This document shows, in pieces, positions 42,983-52,196 of a DNA stretch of 64,000 bases (position 1 is its first letter; every line of letters begins with the position of its first letter). A model generated the notes under the pieces. The model was not told the DNA's origin and ran no database searches. It saw nothing but the letters and a program-made list of their open reading frames with translations. This DNA is from Leptospiraceae bacterium (lineage in GTDB: Bacteria; Spirochaetota; Leptospiria; Leptospirales; Leptonemataceae), in contig PBEB01000071.1 of assembly GCA_002717505.1 (NCBI GenBank), positions 1-64,000 of the forward strand. The letters run 5' to 3'. The position numbers and the translations under genes were made by a program.

Positions 42983-44742
42983 TGCTGGAGTATATTTCGG
43001 ACCTGGTCATAGCCCAGGCCCAGAATCCCTGGCTTCAGGCAATACTACTTGGACTGGCAACCTTCATTGCAGAAGATCCGGCCATTTTGCTGGCTTCCAG
43101 TTTGTCAGCAGCGGAGCTGGTCTCCACTGCTCATGCTTTCGTAGGAATTCTCATCGGCATCGCTGTGGGCGATTTGCTGTTGTATCTTCTGGGAAGAGGA
43201 GGATACAAGCTTCTACCAGAGAAAGTTAAGCAAAACCCTCATCTGGAAAAAATGCAGGGATTCGTTCAAAGATACGGGCTTTTCGCTGTTTTGCTCAGCC
43301 GCTTTGTTCCCGGAATGCGATTGCCAGTGTTCGCTGCTGCAGGACTGGCCCGAATGGACGGAAGAGTATTCGGACTGGCGGTCTTGATTGCCAGCGCCGG
43401 TTGGACCAGTCTGATATTCTTTCTTTCCCTGGGGCCTTTGCGCTATTTTATGGATCGGATGGATTCCACCTGGGGCATTGTACTGGTCGTTGTTGTAGTG
43501 ATCGCTCTGATCATACTTCATCGATTCATTAGCAGAAAGGTTCGCAATGCCGTAGAGCGGAGTCAGGCTCCAGGCTCGAAAGTGCGAACCCTGGCCTGCG
43601 GTCCGGTGGAAGCCAGCCGGCTCAACGGTCTTCCTTCCCATTCATTCTTCGAATTCTGGCATCCGGGTTTCTTTTACATTCCTATAATCTTTCACTTTGC
43701 CTATTTATCCGCTCGGTACCGGTCCATTGGATTGCCTGTACTGGCCAACCCGGCCATTCGAATGGGTGGATTGATTGGAGAGTCCAAACAAGAGATCTAT
43801 GATTCGGCAGGGCCCCTTGCACGCCGCCATATTCTGAAATCCTTTTCCTTTTCGCTTCGTAGAACTCGTTCGCAGCATTTTCTGCTGAGTAGCGGCGGAC
43901 ATGTGAGAGAAGTGGGTCTCCATACTCTAGCCAGGGCCTGTCTGGATTTGCTCCGGCGAAATGGCATGAGTATTCCGGTAGTCTGTAAGCCCGACCTGGG
44001 TCAGAGAGGGGATGGGGTATTCTTCTTCGCAGATGAACGGCAAATGGAAGCAAGGCTACAATCGATAGCAAATGCTCTTAAACCCGGGGCGGAAGTGCGC
44101 TATGTGCTTCAAAGGATCTCGGACTATGAATGCGAAGCAGGAGTCTTCTATGTAAGACATCCGGATGGCTCGGCAAGAGTTACGTCTATTACACTGAAAG
44201 CGTTTCCGGTGCTGAAGGGGGATGGTATTCATAATCTGGAGCAGCTCATAGATTCTGTGCCAGTGCTTTCCAGCCGAAAGGGAGTCTATTCTCGCCGTCT
44301 GGATATCAGTTCCGTTCCCGACAGAAACGAATATGTTTATCTGGTAAAATCTGGAAACCACAAGCAAGGTTGTATCTTCCTGGATGGCACCAGTATGCGA
44401 ACCAGAGCACTGGAGCAGTCAGTGGATCGAATTTGCAGAGATCTGCCGGATTTCTACTTTGGCCGGCTGGACATTCGCTTTCCCGATACAGAGCATTTTC
44501 GCAATGGAACTGAACTGCAGGTGGTGGAGATCAACGGTGCTGGCGCAGAAGCAACACATATCTGGGATCCGCGAGCCGGGTTGATGGACTCCTACCGAGC
44601 TTTGTTCTATCACTGGAATCTGGTTTTTGCGCTGGGTAATAGCAACCGAAAATCCGGACTAAAGCCTCCTGCCGGATGGCGATTACTGCAGGAGCTTCGC
44701 TCCTATCTTCGCCTGGCTCGAGATTATGGAGTGTCCGACTGA
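42982..44742 (+). CDS. DedA/SNARE-associated membrane protein fused to ATP-grasp ligase
   Basis: 586 residues, two modules. Residues 1-190 are a DedA (VTT) domain: IGIAVGDLLLYLLGRGGYKLL, FVQRYGLFAVLLSRFVPGMRLPVFAAAGLARM, and several re-entrant and transmembrane helices, a family implicated in lipid scrambling or flipping. After a linker, the HPGFFYIPIIFHFAYLSARYRSIGLPVLANPAI segment begins a second region with membrane character, followed by an ATP-grasp domain at about 300-560: PVVCKPDLGQRGDGVFFF and LQVVEINGAGAEATHIWDP with Mg-binding Glu/Asn. ATP-grasp enzymes ligate carboxylates to amines or hydroxyls. The natural fusion suggests that a ligated product, perhaps a lipid or undecaprenyl-linked molecule, is moved across the membrane. 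Coupled to the DinB gene and, at the other end, to a HAD gene. Confidence 0.8.
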   Translation: MLEYISDLVIAQAQNPWLQAILLGLATFIAEDPAILLASSLSAAELVSTAHAFVGILIGIAVGDLLLYLLGRGGYKLLPEKVKQNPHLEKMQGFVQRYGLFAVLLSRFVPGMRLPVFAAAGLARMDGRVFGLAVLIASAGWTSLIFFLSLGPLRYFMDRMDSTWGIVLVVVVVIALIILHRFISRKVRNAVERSQAPGSKVRTLACGPVEASRLNGLPSHSFFEFWHPGFFYIPIIFHFAYLSARYRSIGLPVLANPAIRMGGLIGESKQEIYDSAGPLARRHILKSFSFSLRRTRSQHFLLSSGGHVREVGLHTLARACLDLLRRNGMSIPVVCKPDLGQRGDGVFFFADERQMEARLQSIANALKPGAEVRYVLQRISDYECEAGVFYVRHPDGSARVTSITLKAFPVLKGDGIHNLEQLIDSVPVLSSRKGVYSRRLDISSVPDRNEYVYLVKSGNHKQGCIFLDGTSMRTRALEQSVDRICRDLPDFYFGRLDIRFPDTEHFRNGTELQVVEINGAGAEATHIWDPRAGLMDSYRALFYHWNLVFALGNSNRKSGLKPPAGWRLLQELRSYLRLARDYGVSD

Positions 44743-44743
44743 A

Positions 44744-45394
44744 ATGAGCAGGCATCTGTTGCTTTTTGATCTGATGGATACTGTACTGGTGGATCCGTTT
44801 TTTCCCGCCATCCGGAGCTTCCTGGACGAGGACGGAATCCGTGAATGGGCTTCCCTTCGCAGACCGGGGATATTTGAAGCATTTGAAAAAGGCGAGATCA
44901 GCGAAAGGGAGTATTTACGGAAGTTTTATGGAGATGAGCCCTTGCCTGACCATATGCCTCCGGTGGCTCGTCTCAAAAAGCGAATGTTTGGACAGGTAGA
45001 TTTCAGACCAGGCATGGATGAATTGCTACAGGAGTTTAGCCACCGGGACGATCTGATTCTGGGTATCGCATCGAACTATTCCGCCTGGTATCATGATGTG
45101 TTAGGGAAACGTCCGGAGCTCAATCGCTGGTTTGACTATTTTTTCTTTTCCTGCGAAATGGGGGTGCGCAAGCCCGATGCTCGTTACTTTGAGATTATTG
45201 AGGAATCTCTGGCAACAAGGACATTCCAGCCTGAAAATGTATGGTTCTTTGATGATCGTCCTGCCAATCTAAAGCCTGCCAGGCAAAAAGGTTGGCAGGC
45301 CCATCTCATCGGTATTCGCAGTTCGGATCCAGCAGATGCGCCATCCATCAAAGATGAAGTATTGCAACCACTGAGGCGTGCAGGTCTCATCTAA
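44744..45394 (+). CDS. HAD-superfamily hydrolase with variant motif I
   Basis: About 216 residues. Motif I reads LLLFDLMDTVLVD, where a Met occupies the usual +2 acid/base Asp position and an Asp follows at +3, as in some eukaryotic/cyanobacterial HAD proteins. Motif II ILGIASNYSAW, motif III MGVRKPDARYF (Lys) and motif IV WFFDDRPANLKPARQKGW are standard. The helical cap sits at about 20-90. It could be a phosphatase or a binding-only relative. It starts 2 nt after the DedA/ATP-grasp stop (or overlaps it by 17 nt from an ATG at 44726), so it belongs to the same operon. Confidence 0.83.
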   Translation: MSRHLLLFDLMDTVLVDPFFPAIRSFLDEDGIREWASLRRPGIFEAFEKGEISEREYLRKFYGDEPLPDHMPPVARLKKRMFGQVDFRPGMDELLQEFSHRDDLILGIASNYSAWYHDVLGKRPELNRWFDYFFFSCEMGVRKPDARYFEIIEESLATRTFQPENVWFFDDRPANLKPARQKGWQAHLIGIRSSDPADAPSIKDEVLQPLRRAGLI

Positions 45395-45423
45395 CTATTG
45401 AATGCGGTTTCCATTCGGGGTTC

Positions 45424-45470
45424 GCGAGAAAGCGAGAAAGCGAGAAAGCGAGAAAGCGAGAAAGCGAGAA
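45424..45470. repeat. Octanucleotide microsatellite (GCGAGAAA x 5.9)
   Basis: Five perfect and one nearly complete copy of GCGAGAAA, between the stops of two convergent genes and ending one base before the last codon of the DUF1566 lipoprotein gene. Simple 8-bp arrays are prone to length change by slippage. Confidence 0.95.
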
Positions 45471-46487
45471 TTAGAACCCCGGGAAATCGGAGATGCAGCG
45501 TACGCGATGCAGCCCCGTCTTATCCTGCGCCTGCGCGCTTCCATCCGTGAGGTTCAGGGTCCAGCCAGAGAAGGAATTTCCAGAAACTCCCTGGGAGGAC
45601 CAGTACTGACTTTCCGGGGTATCGGGAAAAATATCTAGCCGGATGGTAGGATGTCCGGATCCAGGAGGACAGGCATCCGGGCCGGTGTATGCGGGATTCG
45701 ATGAGCAATAACGGATATCTCTTAATTGCTGCAGTGTAGGCAATCTCCAGGTAGTGATATCCTGAAAACTTGCCACATTCAGATCTTCGCAGGCCTGCCA
45801 TGCGGAGCTGGTGGCACCGGAAGTCCATGAACCGGAATCCACCAGGTTCCCCGAGCTACTGCCTCCGTTACAATCGTTGGTACTTGCATCGCAGAATTGA
45901 AAGCTGCTGGCTGTTCCTGTGCAGCTCTGGGTTCCTTCATCAAAGGTTTGTCCTGCCGAACAGGCAGAATACGCAAGGATCTGGCTACCATCGTCGTAAA
46001 GCACCAATCCGGTGCCTGTGGAGTAGGGATTGCCGGTAGTAAACGTTATGGTCGTATATGTTGAGACTTCGCTACCGTCTTTTACCAGTACATTCAGATA
46101 GTACTGCTGATTGGGTTCCAGCTGAGTCATGGTATAACTTCCGGAATAGGAAAACCATTGCGAATCGGCCTGAGAGGAGGATTGCACGGACTCCGGGTCA
46201 TCCATGGGGCCGGAACTATCGACATAGACTCTGTATTCATGAATGCCGCTCTGTCCTCCGCTGGCCGGCTCCCACTGAAGTATAAGAGGCCCATTCAAAT
46301 TGCTGGATTGAATACTACCATCGTCTCCGGCTACAAGAGGACCCGGAGGGGGGGGAGCAGTGAGCTGCAAATAACCCAGGGCCATCATCATTTCTCCTTC
46401 CGAGTCGGAATCTCCGCCGCTCATTCCTGCGAACAAACAGTTCACCGAAGGAAGCAGGAGCAGTAGTATGAAAAGACGAGCCTTCAT
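45471..46487 (-). CDS. Lipoprotein with fibronectin-III-like and DUF1566 (Lcl-type) domains
   Basis: 338 residues. Signal segment MKARLFILLLLLPSVNC gives a lipobox with Cys 17. A fibronectin-III-like region follows at about 65-155 (LILQWEPASGGQSGIHEYRVYVDSSG, YYLNVLVKDGSEVSTYTTITFTTGN). The C-terminal half is DUF1566: TWRLPTLQQLRDIRYC, YWSSQGV, GWTLNLTDGSAQAQDKTGLHRVRCI. DUF1566 resembles C-terminal Lcl domains, which bind carbohydrates or host molecules in Legionella collagen-like proteins. Last gene of a five-gene minus-strand envelope operon; starts 5 nt after the OmpA-type gene ends. An 8-bp microsatellite lies at its stop codon. Confidence 0.88.
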   Translation of the reverse strand: MKARLFILLLLLPSVNCLFAGMSGGDSDSEGEMMMALGYLQLTAPPPPGPLVAGDDGSIQSSNLNGPLILQWEPASGGQSGIHEYRVYVDSSGPMDDPESVQSSSQADSQWFSYSGSYTMTQLEPNQQYYLNVLVKDGSEVSTYTTITFTTGNPYSTGTGLVLYDDGSQILAYSACSAGQTFDEGTQSCTGTASSFQFCDASTNDCNGGSSSGNLVDSGSWTSGATSSAWQACEDLNVASFQDITTWRLPTLQQLRDIRYCSSNPAYTGPDACPPGSGHPTIRLDIFPDTPESQYWSSQGVSGNSFSGWTLNLTDGSAQAQDKTGLHRVRCISDFPGF

Positions 46488-46492
46488 AGTTG

Positions 46493-47314
46493 CTAACGCA
46501 CAATCAGTACCATCTCCACTCTACGATCTGATTCGGACTGCTCGCTGGTAGACAATTCGGAGCCTGCTGCGGCCACCCGCAGATTGGCCCGGGGAACACC
46601 CATGGAAACCAGGGAATCTCTAACGGATTCAGCCCTCTGGAGGGACAGGGATCGGTTCAGTCCTTCGCGTCCGGCCTGGTCGGTTTGGCCCAGAAGCAGG
46701 AATACAAAGTCTGGATTTCGCTTCCAGAGCTCCGCCACCTTACGTATTTTTCGAATCTCGGCCTCAGGTACCGAAAAGGAGTTCAATTCAAAGTACACCG
46801 AATATTCTGCCAGGGTTTTTCTCTGAGTACCGTAAAGGACGGGAAGCTCGGTATGTTCGCATTTTTCCAGTACATGGGTTTGCGAAGAAAAGCCCATAAT
46901 TCCCAGGGGTATGAGCAGGAGTACATCCCATGTGCGAAGCACAGTCCGGTAGCGGTACCGGCCGCCGGCCTCTAAAGATTCCTGTACGCTTTTCCAATCT
47001 GAAATAGGCAAAACATAGGGCCAGTAGTACACTCGATGCTCCAGCACTTCCACACATTCATCTGTGTCTCGAGCGATGAGTACAGGAACCTCTTCTCGAC
47101 CGGACATCTGGAAGATGCGCACGGCGAATGGATCTTCAATTTGGGCAGTGCAGCTTGAGATAGAAAGCAAACCTGGTGCGGCAAGGATTAAACTCAGGTG
47201 AACCAGCTTTCGATAAATGGTTCTTCCGATTGTAGATTGAATCCAATGGATCATCGTTTTGAAGATTCCCGTTTCTGTGGTTTCCCTGTTCATACTCTCT
47301 TCTGTTTTTCCCAC
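46493..47314 (-). CDS. OmpA-family lipoprotein
   Basis: 273 residues. A long N-terminal region precedes a signal segment (HLSLILAAPGLLSISSC) with lipobox Cys at about residue 55. The C-terminal 100 residues are an OmpA domain: YSVYFELNSFSVPEAEIRKI, VFLLLGQTDQAGREGLNRSLSLQRAESVRDSLVSMGV and SESDRRVEMVLI, typical of peptidoglycan binding at diaminopimelate or ornithine. The preceding part (about 60-150) has two hydrophobic stretches. The start is GTG at 47314, supported by GGAG 7 nt upstream; ATG at 47293 is an alternative. Fourth gene of the operon. Confidence 0.87.
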   Translation of the reverse strand: MGKTEESMNRETTETGIFKTMIHWIQSTIGRTIYRKLVHLSLILAAPGLLSISSCTAQIEDPFAVRIFQMSGREEVPVLIARDTDECVEVLEHRVYYWPYVLPISDWKSVQESLEAGGRYRYRTVLRTWDVLLLIPLGIMGFSSQTHVLEKCEHTELPVLYGTQRKTLAEYSVYFELNSFSVPEAEIRKIRKVAELWKRNPDFVFLLLGQTDQAGREGLNRSLSLQRAESVRDSLVSMGVPRANLRVAAAGSELSTSEQSESDRRVEMVLIVR

Positions 47315-47347
47315 ACTTTGTCTCCGTAATCTCTAGATTCCTTTGCT

Positions 47348-48793
47348 TCAGAAATGAATTACAATTCCAATCCCGAAATGATTAACCACACCGCCGTATT
47401 CATAGAACGGATTTTCCGGCGTTGGATTATACTTCAATTGCATCCTTTGTTTCAACTTCTGGCTTTGAATGGAAACATCGATTCCTATGGGAAACTTCAG
47501 ATCCCCTCCGGAGGGCCAGATCATATAGGTTGCCCCGGCAGAGTAGATTTGGCGATCGCTTCCCATCCAGTTGCTTGTTCCCGGTTGATCGGGAACTGGA
47601 GTGGGTGCTCGTCGGTAACCCATACGAGCCTGAAACCATTCCGTTACTTCAAATTCCAGGGAGGCCCCTACAGATGTTGTATCGGAAAGAAAGATTTGCT
47701 CCGAGTAAGTGCGCTTGGCTCGAGAGGTCTGAAATCCGCTCCATAACTCTCTTCGCACATCCACGCAAAACAGGAAGGTTTCAAAAAGCCTGTAACCGGC
47801 TCCATAGCTGATGGTCCTGGGCTGATAGTGATCCAGCACCGCCAGGTCCAGGTCCAATTCCAGACCCAGCAGTAAGGTTCTGGCCCTGGCATTTACCGGA
47901 TCCAGTTCCACGCTGAGTTCCCTGCGATAGAACACTCCAACATAGAAATTTTCATAAACACCAATCAGTCCGTATTGTGCATTGGTAGCCGGTTCTACAT
48001 CAACAATGATTTGCTGATCCGGAGTAACTGTATTTGGAGAGATTTCCACATCTTTCATGAGGATGGCTCCCTGGCCTCTTGCCAGTGCGGTAAATCCTAC
48101 TCCTGCATAGATATGTTCCTTCCAGACTTCGGCTCCAAGCGCAGCAGCAATGTAGGGCCGCGTAAGACTTTTACCATGTTGCAGGAAGCGATGCACCGTA
48201 GGGTTTACATCGTTTATTGACAGAAGCTTGCCGTTTCCTGGAAGGTTCGCATACAATCCGAATGCCACTTTTCTGTCTACATCATAGATCTGATCCAGGC
48301 GAAGGGAAAGTCCCAGTCCTGCATAGGAGTCGTTTACATTGGTAGTGTCCTCATCGCTGAACAGCAAATCCGGAGAATAAGGCGTGTAATTCAGGGAATG
48401 GGAGGATCCGGTGTAATAGATCTGCAGTTCATGGAATTCAGCATTCTTCTGTTCTTTTAGATACTCACCACGGGATGGCATGGCCAGACCTGCAGGATTG
48501 TAATAAGTAGCAGAAACATCGTTAATGACAGCGGTAACAGCTCCGGCTCGCCCCGTGGTATATGGAGTGGCCCCGTACACATCCGGGTAGCTATTCCCAT
48601 GAAGCGAGGAGGTCGGCAGTGCCGAAGCGAATACGGTGAGCAGAATCAGGCATAGAACGAGTCTACCGGAAGGGCGATTGAACTGCGATGAAGCTTTCGC
48701 GTCCGATGCAGGTGCCAGCGAATGCCGATCCCCGTGGCAAAGCGATAAATTAAAGGCAGGCCCGGGCCTGGAATATGGATTCTCTGATTTCAT
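47348..48793 (-). CDS. FadL/OmpP1/TodX-family outer-membrane transport protein
   Basis: 481 residues. An N-terminal extension and signal-like stretch (LVLCLILLTVFASALPTSSL) precede the FadL-type mature start YPDVYGATPYTTGRAGAVTAVINDVSATYYNPAGLAMP with the NPAG motif. The remainder alternates beta-strand-like segments to a terminal GIGIVIHF aromatic end. FadL-type channels carry long-chain fatty acids or other hydrophobic compounds across the outer membrane through a lateral opening. Its start overlaps the stop of the upstream 1131-residue lipoprotein gene by 4 nt (ATGA), so it is coupled to it. Third gene of the operon. Confidence 0.92.
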   Translation of the reverse strand: MKSENPYSRPGPAFNLSLCHGDRHSLAPASDAKASSQFNRPSGRLVLCLILLTVFASALPTSSLHGNSYPDVYGATPYTTGRAGAVTAVINDVSATYYNPAGLAMPSRGEYLKEQKNAEFHELQIYYTGSSHSLNYTPYSPDLLFSDEDTTNVNDSYAGLGLSLRLDQIYDVDRKVAFGLYANLPGNGKLLSINDVNPTVHRFLQHGKSLTRPYIAAALGAEVWKEHIYAGVGFTALARGQGAILMKDVEISPNTVTPDQQIIVDVEPATNAQYGLIGVYENFYVGVFYRRELSVELDPVNARARTLLLGLELDLDLAVLDHYQPRTISYGAGYRLFETFLFCVDVRRELWSGFQTSRAKRTYSEQIFLSDTTSVGASLEFEVTEWFQARMGYRRAPTPVPDQPGTSNWMGSDRQIYSAGATYMIWPSGGDLKFPIGIDVSIQSQKLKQRMQLKYNPTPENPFYEYGGVVNHFGIGIVIHF

Positions 48794-51700
48794 TTAGTGC
48801 TCAGTATGCTGTTTAGCCATTCGTAGGGAGTTCGACTGTCCTGACCTTTGCTCTGATGATCCTCGAACCAGTAACTTCCCGGGCCTGGAACTCTGTGTCC
48901 CTGCCGGCGAACCTTCCAGAGGTAATCCAGAAGCTTTCCTGCGGCGAAGATCAATGAATGCTTTCCATGGGATTTATCCTGAACCATTCCTGAAGATAAG
49001 AACCGCTCCAGGTCCAGATAAATGTCCCTGGACGTGAAACCGTTTCGCATATCCGAGTCCAGATACTTGAAGAATCCGCCTTCAATGGAGAGCCCGGCCA
49101 TGGCACCGGCCAGATCATAAAAATCGTCGCTGGTTTCATGCAGGAGTTCCGGTAATTGGACCTGAAAGAACTCGGGAATCTCGGCGGCCGGCATACTGGC
49201 ATCGCTAATGGCAGACACAAATACGGTGAAGAGTGCCGTTGTCTCGGAATCCGTAGGAGGTTCCTGGCCCAGCATATCAATCATGCGCTGAAGCCCCGGT
49301 GCCATGGAACGAGGGCTACCGGCAGCCAGCCATTCGCCTCCCAGTTCCGTTACGGTCCTGACATTTACCCAATCGCTATGAGTGGCATCGGTATTTAAAA
49401 GCGCTGCGTATGGTCCAATGAAGTTCGCAAAGTCCCGGATTTCGTAGGAGATGTCCAGCTGAGTGGCAGAGGGGTTGTTCGAGTCCAGGTTTTCCTGGGC
49501 CAGCAATGACTCTAAAGCATCAAAGAATTGATTTCGTTCCGTAAGATGCGATGAGCTGCCCAGGCCTCTTAAGAATTCCCCGGTGGTTTCTATTAGATTG
49601 CCAGAAGCCAGCAAAGAGACCGGTCCATCTTTGTATCTGCGATCGCTTTCTATAGCCACGGATAGCAGACTCCTGTAATTTGAGTCCGGGCTGTAATCGG
49701 TGGCTGTAAGGGATGGACTCCTGATATTGAAGGCCGGGCCAGAACCCTCCAGACGGTATTGAATCAGTCCAGACAGGCCGGACTCGGGATCGGTGCCGCG
49801 ATAGATATAAGGTCTGGCCAGCACATCCGCCGCATCTCGAAGAAGTCCATAGGCCCCGTGTGTGGTACTCGAATCTGTTTTCTCATCCAGTGTTCGCACC
49901 AGGGCCGTTACGAAGGGAAGCATTGCATTTCGCTGTTCCCATTGAGCGTCTACTTCATCCGGCTCTACAACTCCAGTAACAAGAAAACCCAGACGCTCCA
50001 GAACGGCCGCATTGGCCGACAGTGCTGCGGGAATGGCGCCATGGAATTGCGAAGGCGGCACCGGGTACAACACTGTGTTGTACAGGATTTGATATAGTGT
50101 GGCATCCGCATATCCGAACGTATCTTCACCAGTAAGTCCGTAACCGTAGGCTCCCACAAAGATGGCATGATCTCCTGGCTCTTCGGACATCTGCAGCGTC
50201 AGAGTCATATTGGTGTTATTGCGGATATTCGTGGTCTGGAAGTCTGGCTGAAGTCGAGTGCCTGCGATGGACCAGCGACCATTGTCCTGGGAATAGCAGT
50301 AGTTATCCGCAATGTTGCAATAGGGTCGGGCCGAAACCAGTCCCATTAGACCGTTAGCCACTACGGTTACAAAAGCTGCATGCTGAATTCCGCTGGCTCC
50401 CAGCTTGGCATGCAGGGGGATGACAATGACAAAACGCTTCTTATATAGAAGCCATTGAAAGTTCTTGTAAAGGGCCTCTATATCGCTGTCCACAGCCCTT
50501 TCGCTCAGAGCAACGGTGCTTTCCGAGATCTGAAACGCTGTACCATTACCTGCCGGATCCTCGTAGCCCGAAGGAGCAATAAAGTGATCGGTGTAGGTGC
50601 CTCCACCGTGATATTGCCTTACGCGTACGCGAAATTCATCTGTTTGCCATGCAGGAACATAGGTGAGGTCTGTACCGCCTGACGTGCGGTAAACAGTTCC
50701 ATCCATGGTAAGAATGTCCCCGGAACCATTCACTCGATTCTGATTAAAATAGGGAGCCTGCCCCTGATAGATTGTTCGCACAATCCAGTTCATCATATAG
50801 GGAACAGTACGATGATAGACTGTGTATCCGGTCTCGGCTAGAGAATTCGCCGAACCTCTGGATTCTCCCTGTAGCAAAGCCAGAGCCGGAGAATTGATGC
50901 CAAAACTCATCACCGAACCGTTACGATAAACGTGCCCGCTGGATTGACTGTCCTGAAGAAATCCTGAGAGCGAAAGCACCGGATCCCCTTTAATGAGCGA
51001 TCGAAGCGAAAATAGAATGTCTCCGACAGTTAAAACTCCATCGGTCTCTGCCGTTATGGTAGCAGGACTGGATGGATTCGCATCCCAGCGATATCCGAAA
51101 TGGCTGCCCAGAGAAAGCAGGAATAGCAACGACTCAAGGGCGGAGATCTCAGTACTATGAACACTGTTTAATCGATCCGCCCCGTAGGCATCCATATCGA
51201 TCATCTGGCTCAAAGACTGGTCTGCCCCTTCATGCATCCCTTCCGGCAGAGTAAAAAGATTCTCAGACAGAGTCTCAACTAAGGGCCGAGTACCGGTATG
51301 CGAACCGTTGGCGACCAGAAACGGGCGAATAGCAAAATACAGATCCACAAATTGCGAAGGCAGATCTGATGGAAATTCGGAATCCTGGTAAGCGGTGTCT
51401 GCATCATAGACGGAGCCACCCGGATAAAAATAGGTATTGATTCTTTGTAGAAAAAATACCATGGAAATACGCGCCGATGTATTGCCGTCGAACCCTCCGG
51501 ATGCGCGAAAGGTCTGGCCCAATTCTGCCAGAACATGAAATAATCCTGGTCCCTCTGTATCTGTTAAAGAGAGAGCCGATTTGAAGAGTTCTTCACTGGC
51601 TGTTCTTGCGCTGGCATTGGTCTCTAGAAGTTTGATCAGGAAGGCCTGGATTTCGCTTACGTCTGTGGCTATGGAAGGCTGCGCCAGAAAGTCGGCGGTG

Positions 51701-52185
51701 CGGTTGGTAAGATCTCGCACATCGTCCCGGTTGGACTGGTCAAATGTATCCTGGAATCCGGCTCTTTGAAATGGCATTCCTTCGTGTAGAAATGGCTGCG
51801 AAGATCCGCGCAGGCGATCAACGTAACCCATGGCTGTATCGAAGGAAGCAGAATCGGTTCTTGCGCGCCCCATCAAAGTGGCAGCATTGGCCAGGATGTC
51901 CTGAATGGATGGGTTAAGATCCAGTAAAACTTCGGATGCCAATCGTAAAAATCCCTCCCCGGCCTCGGGGTTGTGATTCATGCTCAGAAACATGGTCTCA
52001 TTGAAGAGAGGAGGCTCAAGGCTGGATACACTGGACTTCAGCGCCGGATAATCGTTCAGCAGATTAAAGAACTGATATCGATCATTGGACAACTGGGCAA
52101 ACAGATGCTCATAATCGTCCTCCGCCGCATTGCAGCCTCCCAGAAAAAGGGAGAGCGCAAGTAATATGTTTCCGGTTCGATTCAA
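48790..52185 (-). CDS. Giant lipoprotein of unknown function (1131 aa)
   Basis: 1131 residues starting with signal MNRTGNILLALSLFLGGC, lipobox Cys 18. No domain was recognised. The chain is largely soluble-looking, Asn/Ser/Thr- and Gly-rich, with helical segments in the first 250 residues (LLNDYPALKSSVSS, IQAFLIKLLETNASARTA) and a long beta-rich middle with aromatic-rich stretches (YHRTVPYMMNWIVRTIYQGQAPYFNQ, YVFIV-like WLLYKKRFVIVIP). The size and setting, between another giant lipoprotein and a FadL channel in an operon, suggest an outer-membrane surface or periplasm-spanning partner of the channel. Starts 11 nt after the stop of the 961-residue lipoprotein gene. Confidence 0.75.
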   Translation of the reverse strand: MNRTGNILLALSLFLGGCNAAEDDYEHLFAQLSNDRYQFFNLLNDYPALKSSVSSLEPPLFNETMFLSMNHNPEAGEGFLRLASEVLLDLNPSIQDILANAATLMGRARTDSASFDTAMGYVDRLRGSSQPFLHEGMPFQRAGFQDTFDQSNRDDVRDLTNRTADFLAQPSIATDVSEIQAFLIKLLETNASARTASEELFKSALSLTDTEGPGLFHVLAELGQTFRASGGFDGNTSARISMVFFLQRINTYFYPGGSVYDADTAYQDSEFPSDLPSQFVDLYFAIRPFLVANGSHTGTRPLVETLSENLFTLPEGMHEGADQSLSQMIDMDAYGADRLNSVHSTEISALESLLFLLSLGSHFGYRWDANPSSPATITAETDGVLTVGDILFSLRSLIKGDPVLSLSGFLQDSQSSGHVYRNGSVMSFGINSPALALLQGESRGSANSLAETGYTVYHRTVPYMMNWIVRTIYQGQAPYFNQNRVNGSGDILTMDGTVYRTSGGTDLTYVPAWQTDEFRVRVRQYHGGGTYTDHFIAPSGYEDPAGNGTAFQISESTVALSERAVDSDIEALYKNFQWLLYKKRFVIVIPLHAKLGASGIQHAAFVTVVANGLMGLVSARPYCNIADNYCYSQDNGRWSIAGTRLQPDFQTTNIRNNTNMTLTLQMSEEPGDHAIFVGAYGYGLTGEDTFGYADATLYQILYNTVLYPVPPSQFHGAIPAALSANAAVLERLGFLVTGVVEPDEVDAQWEQRNAMLPFVTALVRTLDEKTDSSTTHGAYGLLRDAADVLARPYIYRGTDPESGLSGLIQYRLEGSGPAFNIRSPSLTATDYSPDSNYRSLLSVAIESDRRYKDGPVSLLASGNLIETTGEFLRGLGSSSHLTERNQFFDALESLLAQENLDSNNPSATQLDISYEIRDFANFIGPYAALLNTDATHSDWVNVRTVTELGGEWLAAGSPRSMAPGLQRMIDMLGQEPPTDSETTALFTVFVSAISDASMPAAEIPEFFQVQLPELLHETSDDFYDLAGAMAGLSIEGGFFKYLDSDMRNGFTSRDIYLDLERFLSSGMVQDKSHGKHSLIFAAGKLLDYLWKVRRQGHRVPGPGSYWFEDHQSKGQDSRTPYEWLNSILSTK

Positions 52186-52196
52186 TGCATTCCCTC

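Noticed and set aside
45424..45470. Possible CRISPR array
   Set aside because: The unit is only 8 bp with no spacers, so it is a simple tandem repeat.
45402..45638. ORF running through the GCGAGAAA repeat
   Set aside because: Simple-repeat translation (KARKRESEK) antisense to the DUF1566 gene end.
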